From Candidatus Thioglobus sp. (GTDB lineage Bacteria > Pseudomonadota > Gammaproteobacteria > Arenicellales > UBA868), in NCBI GenBank assembly GCA_004212795.1, contig SHBR01000018.1, positions 1 to 34,361 on the forward strand: a DNA stretch of 34,361 nt, in the 5' to 3' direction. Each line of letters opens with the position of its first letter. Position 1 is the first letter of the stretch. A program made the position numbers and the translations under genes. The notes under the pieces were generated by a model. The model was given only the letters and a program-made list of their open reading frames with translations. It was not told the DNA's origin and made no database searches. Below, piece after piece: positions 25,713-33,902 of this stretch.

Positions 25713-28022
25713 TTAGTGCATGCCAAAACCCCACGATATTGCGCTGACGACGCTAGCATGAGACTCCGTTTTGTGCTCGTGTAGTGGTTGATCGCGATAG
25801 ATGAGATAGGAGATGAAGCGAACATTTCGGCTGATTGATTTTCGATAAAACAGTTCAATGCTGTGCTCTGTGCCGTCAGGGACCAGACTGGTTCGGCGAG
25901 TATTAAAGTTGATCCCGCCAACCGACTGGTTCCAATAAGGCGTGCTGACTCGAGCGTCGCCATCAATTGTTTTCAATGGTTGTGACAGGGCAACTCCAAA
26001 CGCGTCGCCTCTTGATAATAGATCGCGCCCAAGCAGGCCAAATCCCCAACTGTTGCTTTCGATTGTCGAGAAATCGCTGACCAGACTTGCAGAGTAGTCA
26101 TCCGCCCAGGTCACACCGTGGGTGTACTGTCCCACCATTGACCAGTGGTTATTCAGGGCGATATCGCCGCGCGCGGCACCAAAGACGGTTTGTGCGCGAG
26201 AAACGCTAAGGGCGCCGTGAGAGGCGCCGCCGAGCAGGTTACCATCTTCTTCGAGGAAGCCAAGTTGCAGGCCGACCCGCAAACCTTTTCGTTTTAAGCC
26301 CAAATGGAAACTTGAACTCTCACTGTTAAGGCCGTGGCGGGTCTCGTCATCGACCGAAGAGAACGCAAGACCCGATTGCCAACCTGTTTCGGACCTAAAT
26401 CCAACAGAACTGTGATACCCCAGGCTGCTGAACCCCATGACCGGGGCCGAAAAAGCATCGCTGCGAAAAAATCCGGTGGTCAAAGGAAGATTTTCGGACG
26501 CTTCCATATTATTAAAAAATGATGGCAGACGCTGATTGAAGCCAAACGCGTATTGGGCACCGTTTTGATCAAATGCGGTCAGTTGCATTTTTACCGCTTG
26601 ATCGTTTTCCTGATCGTCAGTATACGGATCAAGATATGACGTTCTCTGATCAAACCGGTAACTTGCGGTTAGTTTAAAGTCACTGCGCTGAATCAGGGTC
26701 TCGTTAACCTGCTCAGTGTCTAATTCTTGGAGAACGGATTCGGCAGAGGGGCCTGGATTTCGAACGCTGATGCGTGTCTCCAGGTCCAATTCATATGTCC
26801 TACCATATTCATCCAAAACGAGGGTTTCATCGAGATCTGGATTATTCCGGATCAGGGCATAACCAACACCCCCGAGCACAAGCGCCGCGAGCGCGACACC
26901 CGCTCCACCGCTCGATCCACTTCCACCGCCTGAACTCCCGGAGTTGCCCTGACCGGGGTCATCGGATGAATCCCCTGAGCCATCTTCTTCCTCTTCTGCT
27001 TCTTCTTCCTCTTCTTCCTCAATGGGCGCTGTGATCACACCAATGGGCGCGAGGGCCGCTTCGATATTAAGTCCGCCAGCGCCAAAAATGCTGTCAACGC
27101 CCGGTGCGCCGAGATCGGTTGCCGATTTTTTTAGAATTTCGGCCACTTCAGTGGCGGTCAGACTGGGTGCGTACGACCAGATAAGTGCGGCCGCAGCTGC
27201 CACTTGGGGCGCAGCCATGGAGGTGCCGGTCACCGTATAGTAAAAGTCGTCGCCTTGGTTCCCAGCTGCGAGGACTCCTTCTCCGAGTGCGGTTAGATAG
27301 TTGCCTTCAACACCCAAGGCGCCATTACTAAAGGGCGACCGACCGCCATCACCATTATGCGAGCCCACAACAAGGGCAGCCCCTCCGAGCGCCGCGAACT
27401 GAGACGCGGGATTTACCGGACTCGCTAACCCTGCGTTACCGGAGGGGGCAATCAGTAGTTTGCCCGCGGCCACCGCATTATTGAATGCTACGAATTCATC
27501 GAGCGATGTTGATGATCCAACGTTTTCAAGGAGAATGATTTTGACATCGCTCCGGCTCGTCGCATAGTTAACACCTTGGCTGATCAGTCCCCCGTCCGTA
27601 AGGTTTTCCTCGTTTGTGATTTTGACGGGCACGATCCTCGCGTTGGGCGCGATTCCGCCAATGCCAACGCCATTCCAATTGCCAACGATGATTCCCGAAG
27701 ACGCAGTACCATGTCCATAGGTAAGAGATTTTTCATCATCAAATGGATCATCGTCATCGTTGACGAAGTCATAGCCCGGCAGGATAGTGCCGGCCAGATC
27801 GACATGGTTTGATCGAACGCCGGAGTCAAGATTCGCGACCACAACACCGTTGCCAAGAAGCCCAGCGTCCCAGGCGGGTACAACGCTGATGCCCTGAAGA
27901 TAAGGGTTGTCTAGAAATTCGCCTGAGTTCACATCAGGTGAACCCGCGCCTGCCGGCGCTATCCCCAGCGCTAATAACAGGCTTGTCGATGACGCTCTGA
28001 GAGTTTTACGTATCGCGATCAT
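25713..28022 (-). CDS. Subtilisin-like S8 serine protease with putative autotransporter barrel
   Basis: A 769-residue exported protein with a signal peptide of about 26 residues (ending APAGA). The S8 domain spans about 45-330 with the full triad: Asp66 in NLDSGV, His104 in YGHGTASSG and Ser268 in GTSMAAP; oxyanion Asn196 is in PSGNAG. A glutamate run and a Ser/Gly-rich linker follow, then a 17-residue hydrophobic stretch (GVALAALVLGGVGYALI). The last 370 residues alternate polar and aromatic residues like an outer-membrane barrel and end WGFGMH. The ATG at 28022 fits the signal peptide better than the GTG at 28055. It probably displays or releases the protease at the surface (inference); its substrate is unknown. 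Confidence 0.82.
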   Translation of the reverse strand: MIAIRKTLRASSTSLLLALGIAPAGAGSPDVNSGEFLDNPYLQGISVVPAWDAGLLGNGVVVANLDSGVRSNHVDLAGTILPGYDFVNDDDDPFDDEKSLTYGHGTASSGIIVGNWNGVGIGGIAPNARIVPVKITNEENLTDGGLISQGVNYATSRSDVKIILLENVGSSTSLDEFVAFNNAVAAGKLLIAPSGNAGLASPVNPASQFAALGGAALVVGSHNGDGGRSPFSNGALGVEGNYLTALGEGVLAAGNQGDDFYYTVTGTSMAAPQVAAAAALIWSYAPSLTATEVAEILKKSATDLGAPGVDSIFGAGGLNIEAALAPIGVITAPIEEEEEEEAEEEEDGSGDSSDDPGQGNSGSSGGGSGSSGGAGVALAALVLGGVGYALIRNNPDLDETLVLDEYGRTYELDLETRISVRNPGPSAESVLQELDTEQVNETLIQRSDFKLTASYRFDQRTSYLDPYTDDQENDQAVKMQLTAFDQNGAQYAFGFNQRLPSFFNNMEASENLPLTTGFFRSDAFSAPVMGFSSLGYHSSVGFRSETGWQSGLAFSSVDDETRHGLNSESSSFHLGLKRKGLRVGLQLGFLEEDGNLLGGASHGALSVSRAQTVFGAARGDIALNNHWSMVGQYTHGVTWADDYSASLVSDFSTIESNSWGFGLLGRDLLSRGDAFGVALSQPLKTIDGDARVSTPYWNQSVGGINFNTRRTSLVPDGTEHSIELFYRKSISRNVRFISYLIYRDQPLHEHKTESHASVVSAISWGFGMH
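26982..27020. repeat. GAA/GAG purine repeat encoding a glutamate run
   Basis: On the coding (minus) strand this 39-base tract is an almost uninterrupted run of GAA and GAG codons with one GCA, encoding most of the acidic linker of the S8 protease. Gain or loss of whole triplets would change linker length without breaking the frame. The mixed codons make it less prone to slippage than a pure repeat. Confidence 0.65.
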
Positions 28023-28135
28023 AGAAAGATAAATTCGGAAAATGGGTAACACCACAACATTTGTTTATTTTAACTTCAATCTTGCCGGCATTCGACTCGC
28101 ACATTAAGTGAACAAGAACACCAATCAATCCTGGT

Positions 28136-29101
28136 TCAGGCCGGACGCGCGGAATGCTCGCGCCTGATGGCGAAGACCATACCCCCCAATATGCCTTGCG
28201 CAAGGCTAAAACTGTAGGCGAGCCACGCCAGTGCTAAAGCCTCAACGTCAGGCACGCCAAAAAGTGAGAATAAAAAAACAAAAACAGTTTCTCGCAAGCC
28301 GATACCGTTAATCGACACGGGCAGCATCATTATAAAAATGGCGACCGGGATGACAAAGAACATCGCTTCGATCGGGACATTGATATCGAGCGCTTTTGTC
28401 AAAAAAATAAAGTGTATCACCACATTTAACTGCAGTAGAAAAGAAAGTAATAAGGCTCGAACCACCGCGCCAGGCGAGTTTTTATAAGACTGGAGAGTGT
28501 TAAGCACTTTTCCGAGAAAGCCGGCGAGCTTGTGAATAGCGCCGGACGATTTAATCGCAAACGTTTCAATTTTGCCGGGAGGCGTATTCAAAACGATCCA
28601 TACAAGAAGGCCCGCGCTAAAAATTGTGATGCCAACCCAAATTTCAATACCTGGAAATTGGGTTGAGATATGCGGGTCCATCAAGAGTGCGAGTAATGCG
28701 ATTAAAAGCAGGGCCAAAACACCCAGGAACCTGTCCACCAACACAACTGATACAGCGCCTGACTTTGTGTTTCCCAAGCGCCACGAGTCATACATGCGAA
28801 CAGCGTCGCCGCCGACGGTCGAGGGTAAAAAATTATTAAAAAAAATCGCAACCATAAATGACCGAACAAGATAAAGAACGGGAGCATCTCCGCCTTGTGC
28901 TCGTATCAGCATTCGCCATCGGAACGCCGTGATGAAGTAACCCACGAAGAAGAGGCTAAATGCGAAAAAAAGCAAAGCCACATGGGCGTCAGCAATGACT
29001 AACCATACTTGCTCGAGAGGAACATTATGCGTAATCCACAAGATGAGGCCCGTCGAGAAAAAAATCTTCAGGCACAGCAGCAACGCTTTTTTCTGTCGCA
29101 T
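28136..29101 (-). CDS. LPG synthase transmembrane domain (UPF0104/YbhN-like) protein
   Basis: A 321-residue integral membrane protein with about eight helices, of the family sharing the flippase domain of lysyl-phosphatidylglycerol synthase but lacking its transferase domain. Family stretches visible include FNNFLPSTVGGDAVRMY in the first third and LPVSINGIGLRETVFVFLF near the C terminus. Such proteins are found in glycan and lipid export loci, where a flippase-like role is suspected but mostly unproven. It ends 113 bases before the protease start and begins 9 bases after the acyltransferase stop, so it is probably in one transcript with the latter. Confidence 0.88.
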   Translation of the reverse strand: MRQKKALLLCLKIFFSTGLILWITHNVPLEQVWLVIADAHVALLFFAFSLFFVGYFITAFRWRMLIRAQGGDAPVLYLVRSFMVAIFFNNFLPSTVGGDAVRMYDSWRLGNTKSGAVSVVLVDRFLGVLALLLIALLALLMDPHISTQFPGIEIWVGITIFSAGLLVWIVLNTPPGKIETFAIKSSGAIHKLAGFLGKVLNTLQSYKNSPGAVVRALLLSFLLQLNVVIHFIFLTKALDINVPIEAMFFVIPVAIFIMMLPVSINGIGLRETVFVFLFSLFGVPDVEALALAWLAYSFSLAQGILGGMVFAIRREHSARPA

Positions 29102-29110
29102 GACCGGTAT

Positions 29111-29878
29111 TCAGTCAGGGTTTTGTTCGGACCGACGGTCTTTGATTTTTTGGGCAGGAACACCGGCAACAATTTCATATGCAGGGACATTTCGAACGAT
29201 GACCGCACCGGTCGCCGCAATACTGCCTTCTCCCAAAGAGCCGCCATCAATAATCGAAACATTAGCGCCGAGCCAGGCGCCCGTGCCGACAAAACACCCC
29301 TGGGTTGGCTTTATGCCCTGCTGTGCAATTGGAATTTCTAAAGAATCGGTATGGTATTGGCCACCTCCCACTAAATAGCACCTTGGGCCGAGAACAGCAT
29401 CTTTGCCAATCACCACCGGACAGTTTTGAACGGATTGAATAATCGTATACGCTCCGATGCCGACTCGGTCACCGATATTTATGGTTCCGTCTTTACAGGA
29501 GAGCATCGTGTTGTTCGCGAGGATCACCTCATCGCCGATTTGCAATGCAGCGCTATCCGTTGAATGTCGAGCATCCAATACGACGCCTTCACTAAGCACC
29601 GTGTTTTGGCCAATCCTGATGCGATTGGGATGACGAAGAATGATATTGGCGCCAAACATCACACCTTTGCCGCAAATTCCGAATAATCGAGGCCAAAAAA
29701 TTTTTCTGAGTAGCAAACCGAAAGCCCCTGGAATTGGGGAGAGCCAACTACACCACTCAAAATAGATCATTGTTAAGAGGCCGCGCGATCCTACAATCAC
29801 GGTCTGATAACGATGCAATAGGGACGAATCCTCGGTAATTGATTTTTGGGTTTTTAACGCCGAAGGTCGAGCTTTCAT
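29111..29878 (-). CDS. Left-handed beta-helix (hexapeptide repeat) acyltransferase
   Basis: A 255-residue protein. A membrane-proximal N-terminal part of about 80 residues leads into hexapeptide repeats (for example IRIGQNTVLSEGVVL, INIGDRVGIGAYTII, VVIGKDAVLGPRCYL, then SLGEGSIAATGAVIVRNV). The C-terminal cap VPAYEIVAGVPAQKI is typical of O-acetyltransferases of the maltose/galactoside acetyltransferase superfamily. An extended loop with GGGQYHTD contains a histidine in the expected active-site position. It likely acetylates a sugar in a surface polymer, judged from neighbours. It is 38 bases downstream of rhlB on the same strand. Confidence 0.88.
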   Translation of the reverse strand: MKARPSALKTQKSITEDSSLLHRYQTVIVGSRGLLTMIYFEWCSWLSPIPGAFGLLLRKIFWPRLFGICGKGVMFGANIILRHPNRIRIGQNTVLSEGVVLDARHSTDSAALQIGDEVILANNTMLSCKDGTINIGDRVGIGAYTIIQSVQNCPVVIGKDAVLGPRCYLVGGGQYHTDSLEIPIAQQGIKPTQGCFVGTGAWLGANVSIIDGGSLGEGSIAATGAVIVRNVPAYEIVAGVPAQKIKDRRSEQNPD

Positions 29879-29916
29879 TGTTTAGTGTGATCCGATTCGC
29901 GAGCAGACAACTAGTG

Positions 29917-31368
29917 CTATCCCACAGCCGGCACCTCGATTTTTGGGCGGTATCGTCCCCGAGGCGTCTGGGTCGTGACAGCGGCATTAAGTGGAGAGTC
30001 TGAAAGTTCTTGTGGCGCAGAAGGTTGAGACGGCGCCAGTTTGGCGACTCGCTCTTTTTCAGAATGATTGTTAGTCGTTTCTTTCTGAACCGATGTTTTA
30101 GCTGTTGGTGAACTGGAGCGAGCTTTGGGTTTTCGATTAGGCTCGCGCTTTTTGTCCTTATTGCCCGTAGTGGAATTGGTGTTCTGTTTGGGTGATTCAA
30201 GAACCGCATCAGAGATTTCTTGTTTGATCAGTGAGTGCCCGATGTATTCCTCGATATCCATTAAAGAAAAGGCATGATCCTCGCACGCAAAACTAATGGC
30301 ATTGCCGCTGGCCCCTGCACGCGCTGTACGACCTATGCGGTGAACATAATCTTCTGCGTCCTGGGGAAGGTCATAGTTAAAAACATGACTGACGCTTGGA
30401 ATATGTAGTCCACGCGCCGCGACATCCGTGGCAACGAGTACGTTACGTTTGCCCTCCGTAAAGGCTTTTAAAAGCTGCTCACGTTTTTTCTGAGGCACGT
30501 CTCCTGATAGGACGGCGGTTGCGTAGCCCTGCTGTGTCAGGATCCGGCCCAACCGGTCACAAGTGACTCGCATATTGGCAAACACCAGGACTCGTTGACC
30601 TTCCGTTTGACGCATGAGTCCGAGCAAAAGGGGCAGTTTCTCGTTGTTTGCCGGGTAGTAGACCTCTTCGATCAGGTGGTCCGCAACCACCGTATTGGGC
30701 TCAATTTTTATTTCCTGGGGGTCGTTCATGTGCTCGTATCCGAGTTCATGAACGCGGTGGGATAAGGTTGCCGAGAACAGGAGGTTGAGCCGATCTTTTG
30801 GCGGCGGCATCCGTCTCAGGATGTAGCGGATATCTTTAATAAAACCGAGATCAAACATACGGTCTGCTTCATCAAGCACCAAGACCTGTGCGGCTTTAAG
30901 GTCGAAGACGTCCTGTTTATAGAAATCAATGAGCCTTCCAGGGGTGCCAATGAGTACGTCGACACCAGCGGCAAGCGTTTCTCGTTGTTGTTGATAGTCC
31001 GTGCCACCATACGCCAACCCCAGTTTGAGACCTGTACTCTTGCCGAGAACCTCAGCGTCCCGGTGAATCTGAATTGCCAGTTCTCGGGTGGGCGCAAGCA
31101 CGAGGGATCTGATACTGATCGGGGTTGCCGACTCTGGTTTGGGATTTTTGAGCAGGTGATTGAATATAGCGAGGAGAAATGCTGCTGTTTTGCCAGTTCC
31201 CGTTTGGGCTTGTCCAGCGACATCCTGTCCGGTTAGTGCGATAGGTAGCGATTCTGCCTGTATCTTGGTGCAAAAATCGAAGCCGGCATCTGTAAGGCCG
31301 GAAAGGAGTCTTTCATCCAGCGCAAGATCGCTGAATCGAGTCTCGGTGAGATAACTGATATCTTCCAT
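29917..31368 (-). CDS. rhlB: DEAD-box ATP-dependent RNA helicase RhlB
   Basis: A 483-residue RNA helicase. Helicase motifs are in order: Q-motif region, AQTGTGKTAAF (I), PTRELAIQ (Ia), GTPGRL (Ib), LDEADRMFDLGF (II), FSATLS (III), the ATDVAARGLHIP block (V) and HRIGRTARAG (VI). From about residue 395 the tail is basic, low-complexity and probably disordered, ending PKIEVPAVG. Identification as RhlB rather than another DEAD-box paralogue rests on its position divergent from trxA-rho, the E. coli arrangement. In E. coli RhlB unwinds RNA for RNase E in the degradosome; whether the tail serves the same interaction here is unknown. Confidence 0.92.
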   Translation of the reverse strand: MEDISYLTETRFSDLALDERLLSGLTDAGFDFCTKIQAESLPIALTGQDVAGQAQTGTGKTAAFLLAIFNHLLKNPKPESATPISIRSLVLAPTRELAIQIHRDAEVLGKSTGLKLGLAYGGTDYQQQRETLAAGVDVLIGTPGRLIDFYKQDVFDLKAAQVLVLDEADRMFDLGFIKDIRYILRRMPPPKDRLNLLFSATLSHRVHELGYEHMNDPQEIKIEPNTVVADHLIEEVYYPANNEKLPLLLGLMRQTEGQRVLVFANMRVTCDRLGRILTQQGYATAVLSGDVPQKKREQLLKAFTEGKRNVLVATDVAARGLHIPSVSHVFNYDLPQDAEDYVHRIGRTARAGASGNAISFACEDHAFSLMDIEEYIGHSLIKQEISDAVLESPKQNTNSTTGNKDKKREPNRKPKARSSSPTAKTSVQKETTNNHSEKERVAKLAPSQPSAPQELSDSPLNAAVTTQTPRGRYRPKIEVPAVG

Positions 31369-31738
31369 AATTTATATTTTCTGATTTTAGATGATCGTCT
31401 GCCGTCTCTTCGCGGGCGATCTTAGTGATAGTGTTGAAGTGTTTGCTTCGGCATTCCACCTCAAAAGGTGTTGTCGTAAGCGGAATTTTCGCGGGTAGGG
31501 GTCAGGCAGATGGGTATTTGAACTGATTGGAAAAACCCATAATAAATGGGCCCTTGATTCCTAATGCAAAAATAGGTAAAAATTAGCACTAGGTTGAGTG
31601 AACATGCCGCTTCAGCGAAGATGCGGTAAGATTTCTCCCTAGCGGAAACCGGACGTTATTGTATCACAGTGCTATCCGCCCGCCTTACACCCCCCTTTTT
31701 TTTAGATCCCGGTAGGGATATTAGTCAGGATTTATATA
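31369..31738. promoter_or_regulatory. Divergent rhlB/trxA control region
   Basis: This 370-base gap has no coding signal I can support. It must hold promoters for both genes. Visible elements are three segments that can pair alternatively (ATGGGT 31510-31515, ACCCAT 31535-31540, ATGGG 31546-31550), and a C6T8 run at 31690-31703, 35 bases before trxA. An AGGA ribosome site lies just before the trxA ATG. No clear sigma-70 boxes stand out. Confidence 0.5.
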
Positions 31739-32065
31739 ATGTCCGAAAATATTATTCATGTCAGCGACGAGTCTTTCGAGCAAGAAGTGCTCCAGTCCGA
31801 TAAACCCGTCTTAATTGATTATTGGGCAGAGTGGTGCGGCCCCTGCAAAATGATCGCACCGGTACTTGAGGAAGTTGCCTCAGAATACTCGGACAAGATC
31901 CGTGTCGCCAAACTTAACATTGATGACAATCCGGCAACACCGCCGAAGTATGGAATTCGCGGGATTCCCACCTTGATGCTTTTTAAGAATGGCGAGGTCG
32001 AGGCGACCAAAGTAGGCGCTGTGTCAAAAGCGCAGCTGACCGCATTTCTCGATGAGAATATTTAA
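31739..32065 (+). CDS. trxA: Thioredoxin
   Basis: A 108-residue general disulfide reductase of the cytoplasm. The redox site is WCGPCK (Cys33 and Cys36), with the cis-proline in RGIPTLM (Pro77) and the buried Asp27 in LIDYWAEW. Length and motifs match classical thioredoxin 1. It lies upstream of rho with a 211-base gap, as in E. coli, and diverges from rhlB. Confidence 0.98.
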   Translation: MSENIIHVSDESFEQEVLQSDKPVLIDYWAEWCGPCKMIAPVLEEVASEYSDKIRVAKLNIDDNPATPPKYGIRGIPTLMLFKNGEVEATKVGAVSKAQLTAFLDENI

Positions 32066-32170
32066 AGGCGCGAACCTGTTACTTACATATGGCGTGAGCA
32101 TTGAAGTGGCAAGCATAAAACCACCTGCAATCGATTAACCCTTGAATTAAAAATTTGGCGAGGACGCCGA

Positions 32171-32262
32171 CTCTAACCAATATCCCAATATCTACATCTA
32201 TTCGTATTCCATCTAACCATCCGTTTCCGGGTCGGTTTTCAACAACACCCTTATACCCTACC
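32171..32262 (+). promoter_or_regulatory. rho: C-rich, G-poor rho leader (candidate rut region)
   Basis: Bases 32171-32220 contain 16 C and only one G, with regularly spaced YC dinucleotides. Bases 32241-32262 contain 10 C and no G; a small G-containing island lies between. Such unstructured C-over-G stretches are where Rho loads on RNA. Rho autoregulates its own gene by termination in the leader in E. coli, and this leader fits that model. No intrinsic terminator is seen. Confidence 0.55.
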
Positions 32263-32276
32263 GAGGCATTGCCGTT

Positions 32277-33539
32277 ATGTCCCTGAGTCTTTCTGAGTTA
32301 AAACAAAAATCCCCGACTGAACTTGCCGAAGTTGCACGCTCGTTGAAGCTAGACAACGTTTCACGCTTGCGCAAACAGGATCAGATTTTCGCGATCCTGA
32401 AATCACAGGCAAAACGCGGTGAAAAAATAAAAGGAGAGGGCGTGGTCGAGATCTTGCAGGATGGCTTCGGATTCCTGCGCTCTTCCAGCAGCTCCTATCT
32501 AGCAGGTCCTGATGATGTTTATGTATCTCCTAGCCAGATCCGGCGATTTGGCCTTCGAACCGGAGATACGATTGCGGGCCTGGTTCGTCCGCCAAAAGAC
32601 TCAGAGCGATATTTTGCGCTTTTGAAAGTCGAAAAGATTAATTTCCAGTCGCCTGACGAAGCCAAGAAAAAGATTCTGTTCGAGAATCTGACCCCTTTAC
32701 ACCCGGATGAACGAATGAGACTGGAGCAAGGCAATGGTTCGTCTGAAGATCTGACGGGAAGAACGATCGATATTGTGGCGCCGATTGGCAAAGGCCAGAG
32801 AGGGCTGTTGGTTTCTGCCCCAAAAACCGGAAAAACCGTGATGTTGCAGCAGATTGCTCACGCGATCACAGCCTCCGAGCCGGATTGTGAGCTGATTGTG
32901 TTGCTGATCGACGAGCGGCCGGAAGAAGTCACCGAAATGAAGCGAACGGTCCGGGGTGAGGTTGTTTCCTCGACTTTCGATGAGCCTGCGACGCGCCACG
33001 TGCAAGTGGCTGAGATGGTAATTGAAAAGGCCAAAAGATTGGTAGAGCACAAAAAAGACGTTGTAATTCTGCTGGATTCAATTACCCGACTGGCTCGCGC
33101 CTACAATACGGTGCAACCCGCTTCCGGAAAGGTTTTAACGGGTGGTGTGGATGCAAATGCACTGCAAAAACCCAAGCGCTTCTTCGGTGCGGCCCGAAAC
33201 ATAGAAGAGGGCGGGAGTCTGACAATACTGGCGACTGCCTTGATCGATACCGGATCGAAGATGGATGAGGTTATCTATGAGGAATTTAAAGGGACCGGCA
33301 ATATGGAGATTCATCTAGACCGCCGAATTGCAGAAAAACGGGTTTATCCGTCGATTGTGATTAGTCGTTCGAGCACTCGCCGGGAAGAACTGCTTACCGA
33401 TCCAGCCGAATTGCAGAAGATTTGGCTGCTCAGAAAGCTACTTCATCCGATGGATGATATCGAGGCAGTGGAATTTATGCTCGATAAGCTTCGCGCAACC
33501 AAAAGCAACGCAGAATTCTACAAATCTATGAATCGCTGA
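32277..33539 (+). CDS. rho: Transcription termination factor Rho
   Basis: A 420-residue hexameric RNA-dependent ATPase ending transcription of untranslated RNA. The N-terminal helix bundle (1-50) is followed by the cold-shock-like RNA-binding fold with [16 protein letters not shown]. The ATPase core has Walker A SAPKTGKT (180-187), Walker [17 protein letters not shown] and the Q/R-loop regions around [23 protein letters not shown]. Length matches the compact form with no inserted domain. A GAGG ribosome site lies about 10 bases before the ATG. The leader is C-rich and G-poor, consistent with autogenous control. Confidence 0.99.
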   Translation: MSLSLSELKQKSPTELAEVARSLKLDNVSRLRKQDQIFAILKSQAKRGEKIKGEGVVEILQDGFGFLRSSSSSYLAGPDDVYVSPSQIRRFGLRTGDTIAGLVRPPKDSERYFALLKVEKINFQSPDEAKKKILFENLTPLHPDERMRLEQGNGSSEDLTGRTIDIVAPIGKGQRGLLVSAPKTGKTVMLQQIAHAITASEPDCELIVLLIDERPEEVTEMKRTVRGEVVSSTFDEPATRHVQVAEMVIEKAKRLVEHKKDVVILLDSITRLARAYNTVQPASGKVLTGGVDANALQKPKRFFGAARNIEEGGSLTILATALIDTGSKMDEVIYEEFKGTGNMEIHLDRRIAEKRVYPSIVISRSSTRREELLTDPAELQKIWLLRKLLHPMDDIEAVEFMLDKLRATKSNAEFYKSMNR

Positions 33540-33547
33540 TGCGGACT

Positions 33548-33604
33548 TGCGGGTGAGACGGGATTCGCCTATGATCCGTCCCCCCGCGGGCTTTAGCACC
33601 CGCA
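33548..33604 (+). promoter_or_regulatory. Nested foldable leader between rho and rpmE
   Basis: TGCGGGTG (33548-33555) pairs perfectly with CACCCGCA (33597-33604), enclosing a second helix of ACGGGAT (33558-33564) with ATCCGT (33574-33579), one bulged G. CCCGC within the last arm can instead pair with GCGGG at 33586-33590. Ribosomal protein genes including L31 are often controlled by mRNA leader structures. It could alternatively act as the rho terminator, but no T run follows directly. Confidence 0.45.
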
Positions 33605-33634
33605 CTTGGATCCAACCTGCTTAATTTATATATC

Positions 33635-33841
33635 ATGAAGCCAGAAATTCATCCTGCTTACGACACGATTAAAGTGGTGTGTGCCTGCGGCAACAGTTTT
33701 GAAACCCGGTCGACTCTGGGCGAGGAACTTCACGTTGAGATCTGTTCTGCTTGCCACCCGTTTTATACAGGCCAGCAAAAGATCGTTGATACCGCCGGGC
33801 GCGTGGGTAAGTTCCAGAAAAAGTACGGCCGTTCGGCCTAG
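33635..33841 (+). CDS. rpmE: 50S ribosomal protein L31, zinc-binding form
   Basis: A 68-residue ribosomal protein of the zinc-binding (C+) type, with Cys16, Cys18, Cys37 and Cys40 in VCACG and [11 protein letters not shown]. In bacteria with two L31 forms, this one is replaced by a cysteine-free paralogue under zinc shortage; no paralogue or Zur site is seen here. The ATG has no recognisable ribosome site, so initiation may depend on the leader structure upstream. Confidence 0.97.
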   Translation: MKPEIHPAYDTIKVVCACGNSFETRSTLGEELHVEICSACHPFYTGQQKIVDTAGRVGKFQKKYGRSA

Positions 33842-33849
33842 TTCACGCA

Positions 33850-33869
33850 ACGCCAGTCAAATCTGGCGT
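33850..33869. other. Hairpin between rpmE and the nuclease gene
   Basis: ACGCCAG and CTGGCGT form a perfect 7-bp stem around a 6-base loop, starting 8 bases after the rpmE stop. There is no T run after it, so it is at best a weak or factor-assisted terminator or an mRNA stability element. Confidence 0.4.
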
Positions 33870-33902
33870 AACGGGTCAGTCGCAAAGCGCTATTTATTGC
33901 GG

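Noticed and set aside
20039-31368. Prophage or transposon origin of the accessory region
   Set aside because: No integrase, transposase, tRNA target or flanking direct repeats were found.
32089-32097. Possible rho leader peptide (ATG-GCG-TGA)
   Set aside because: Two codons with no ribosome site; no longer candidate peptide exists in the leader.
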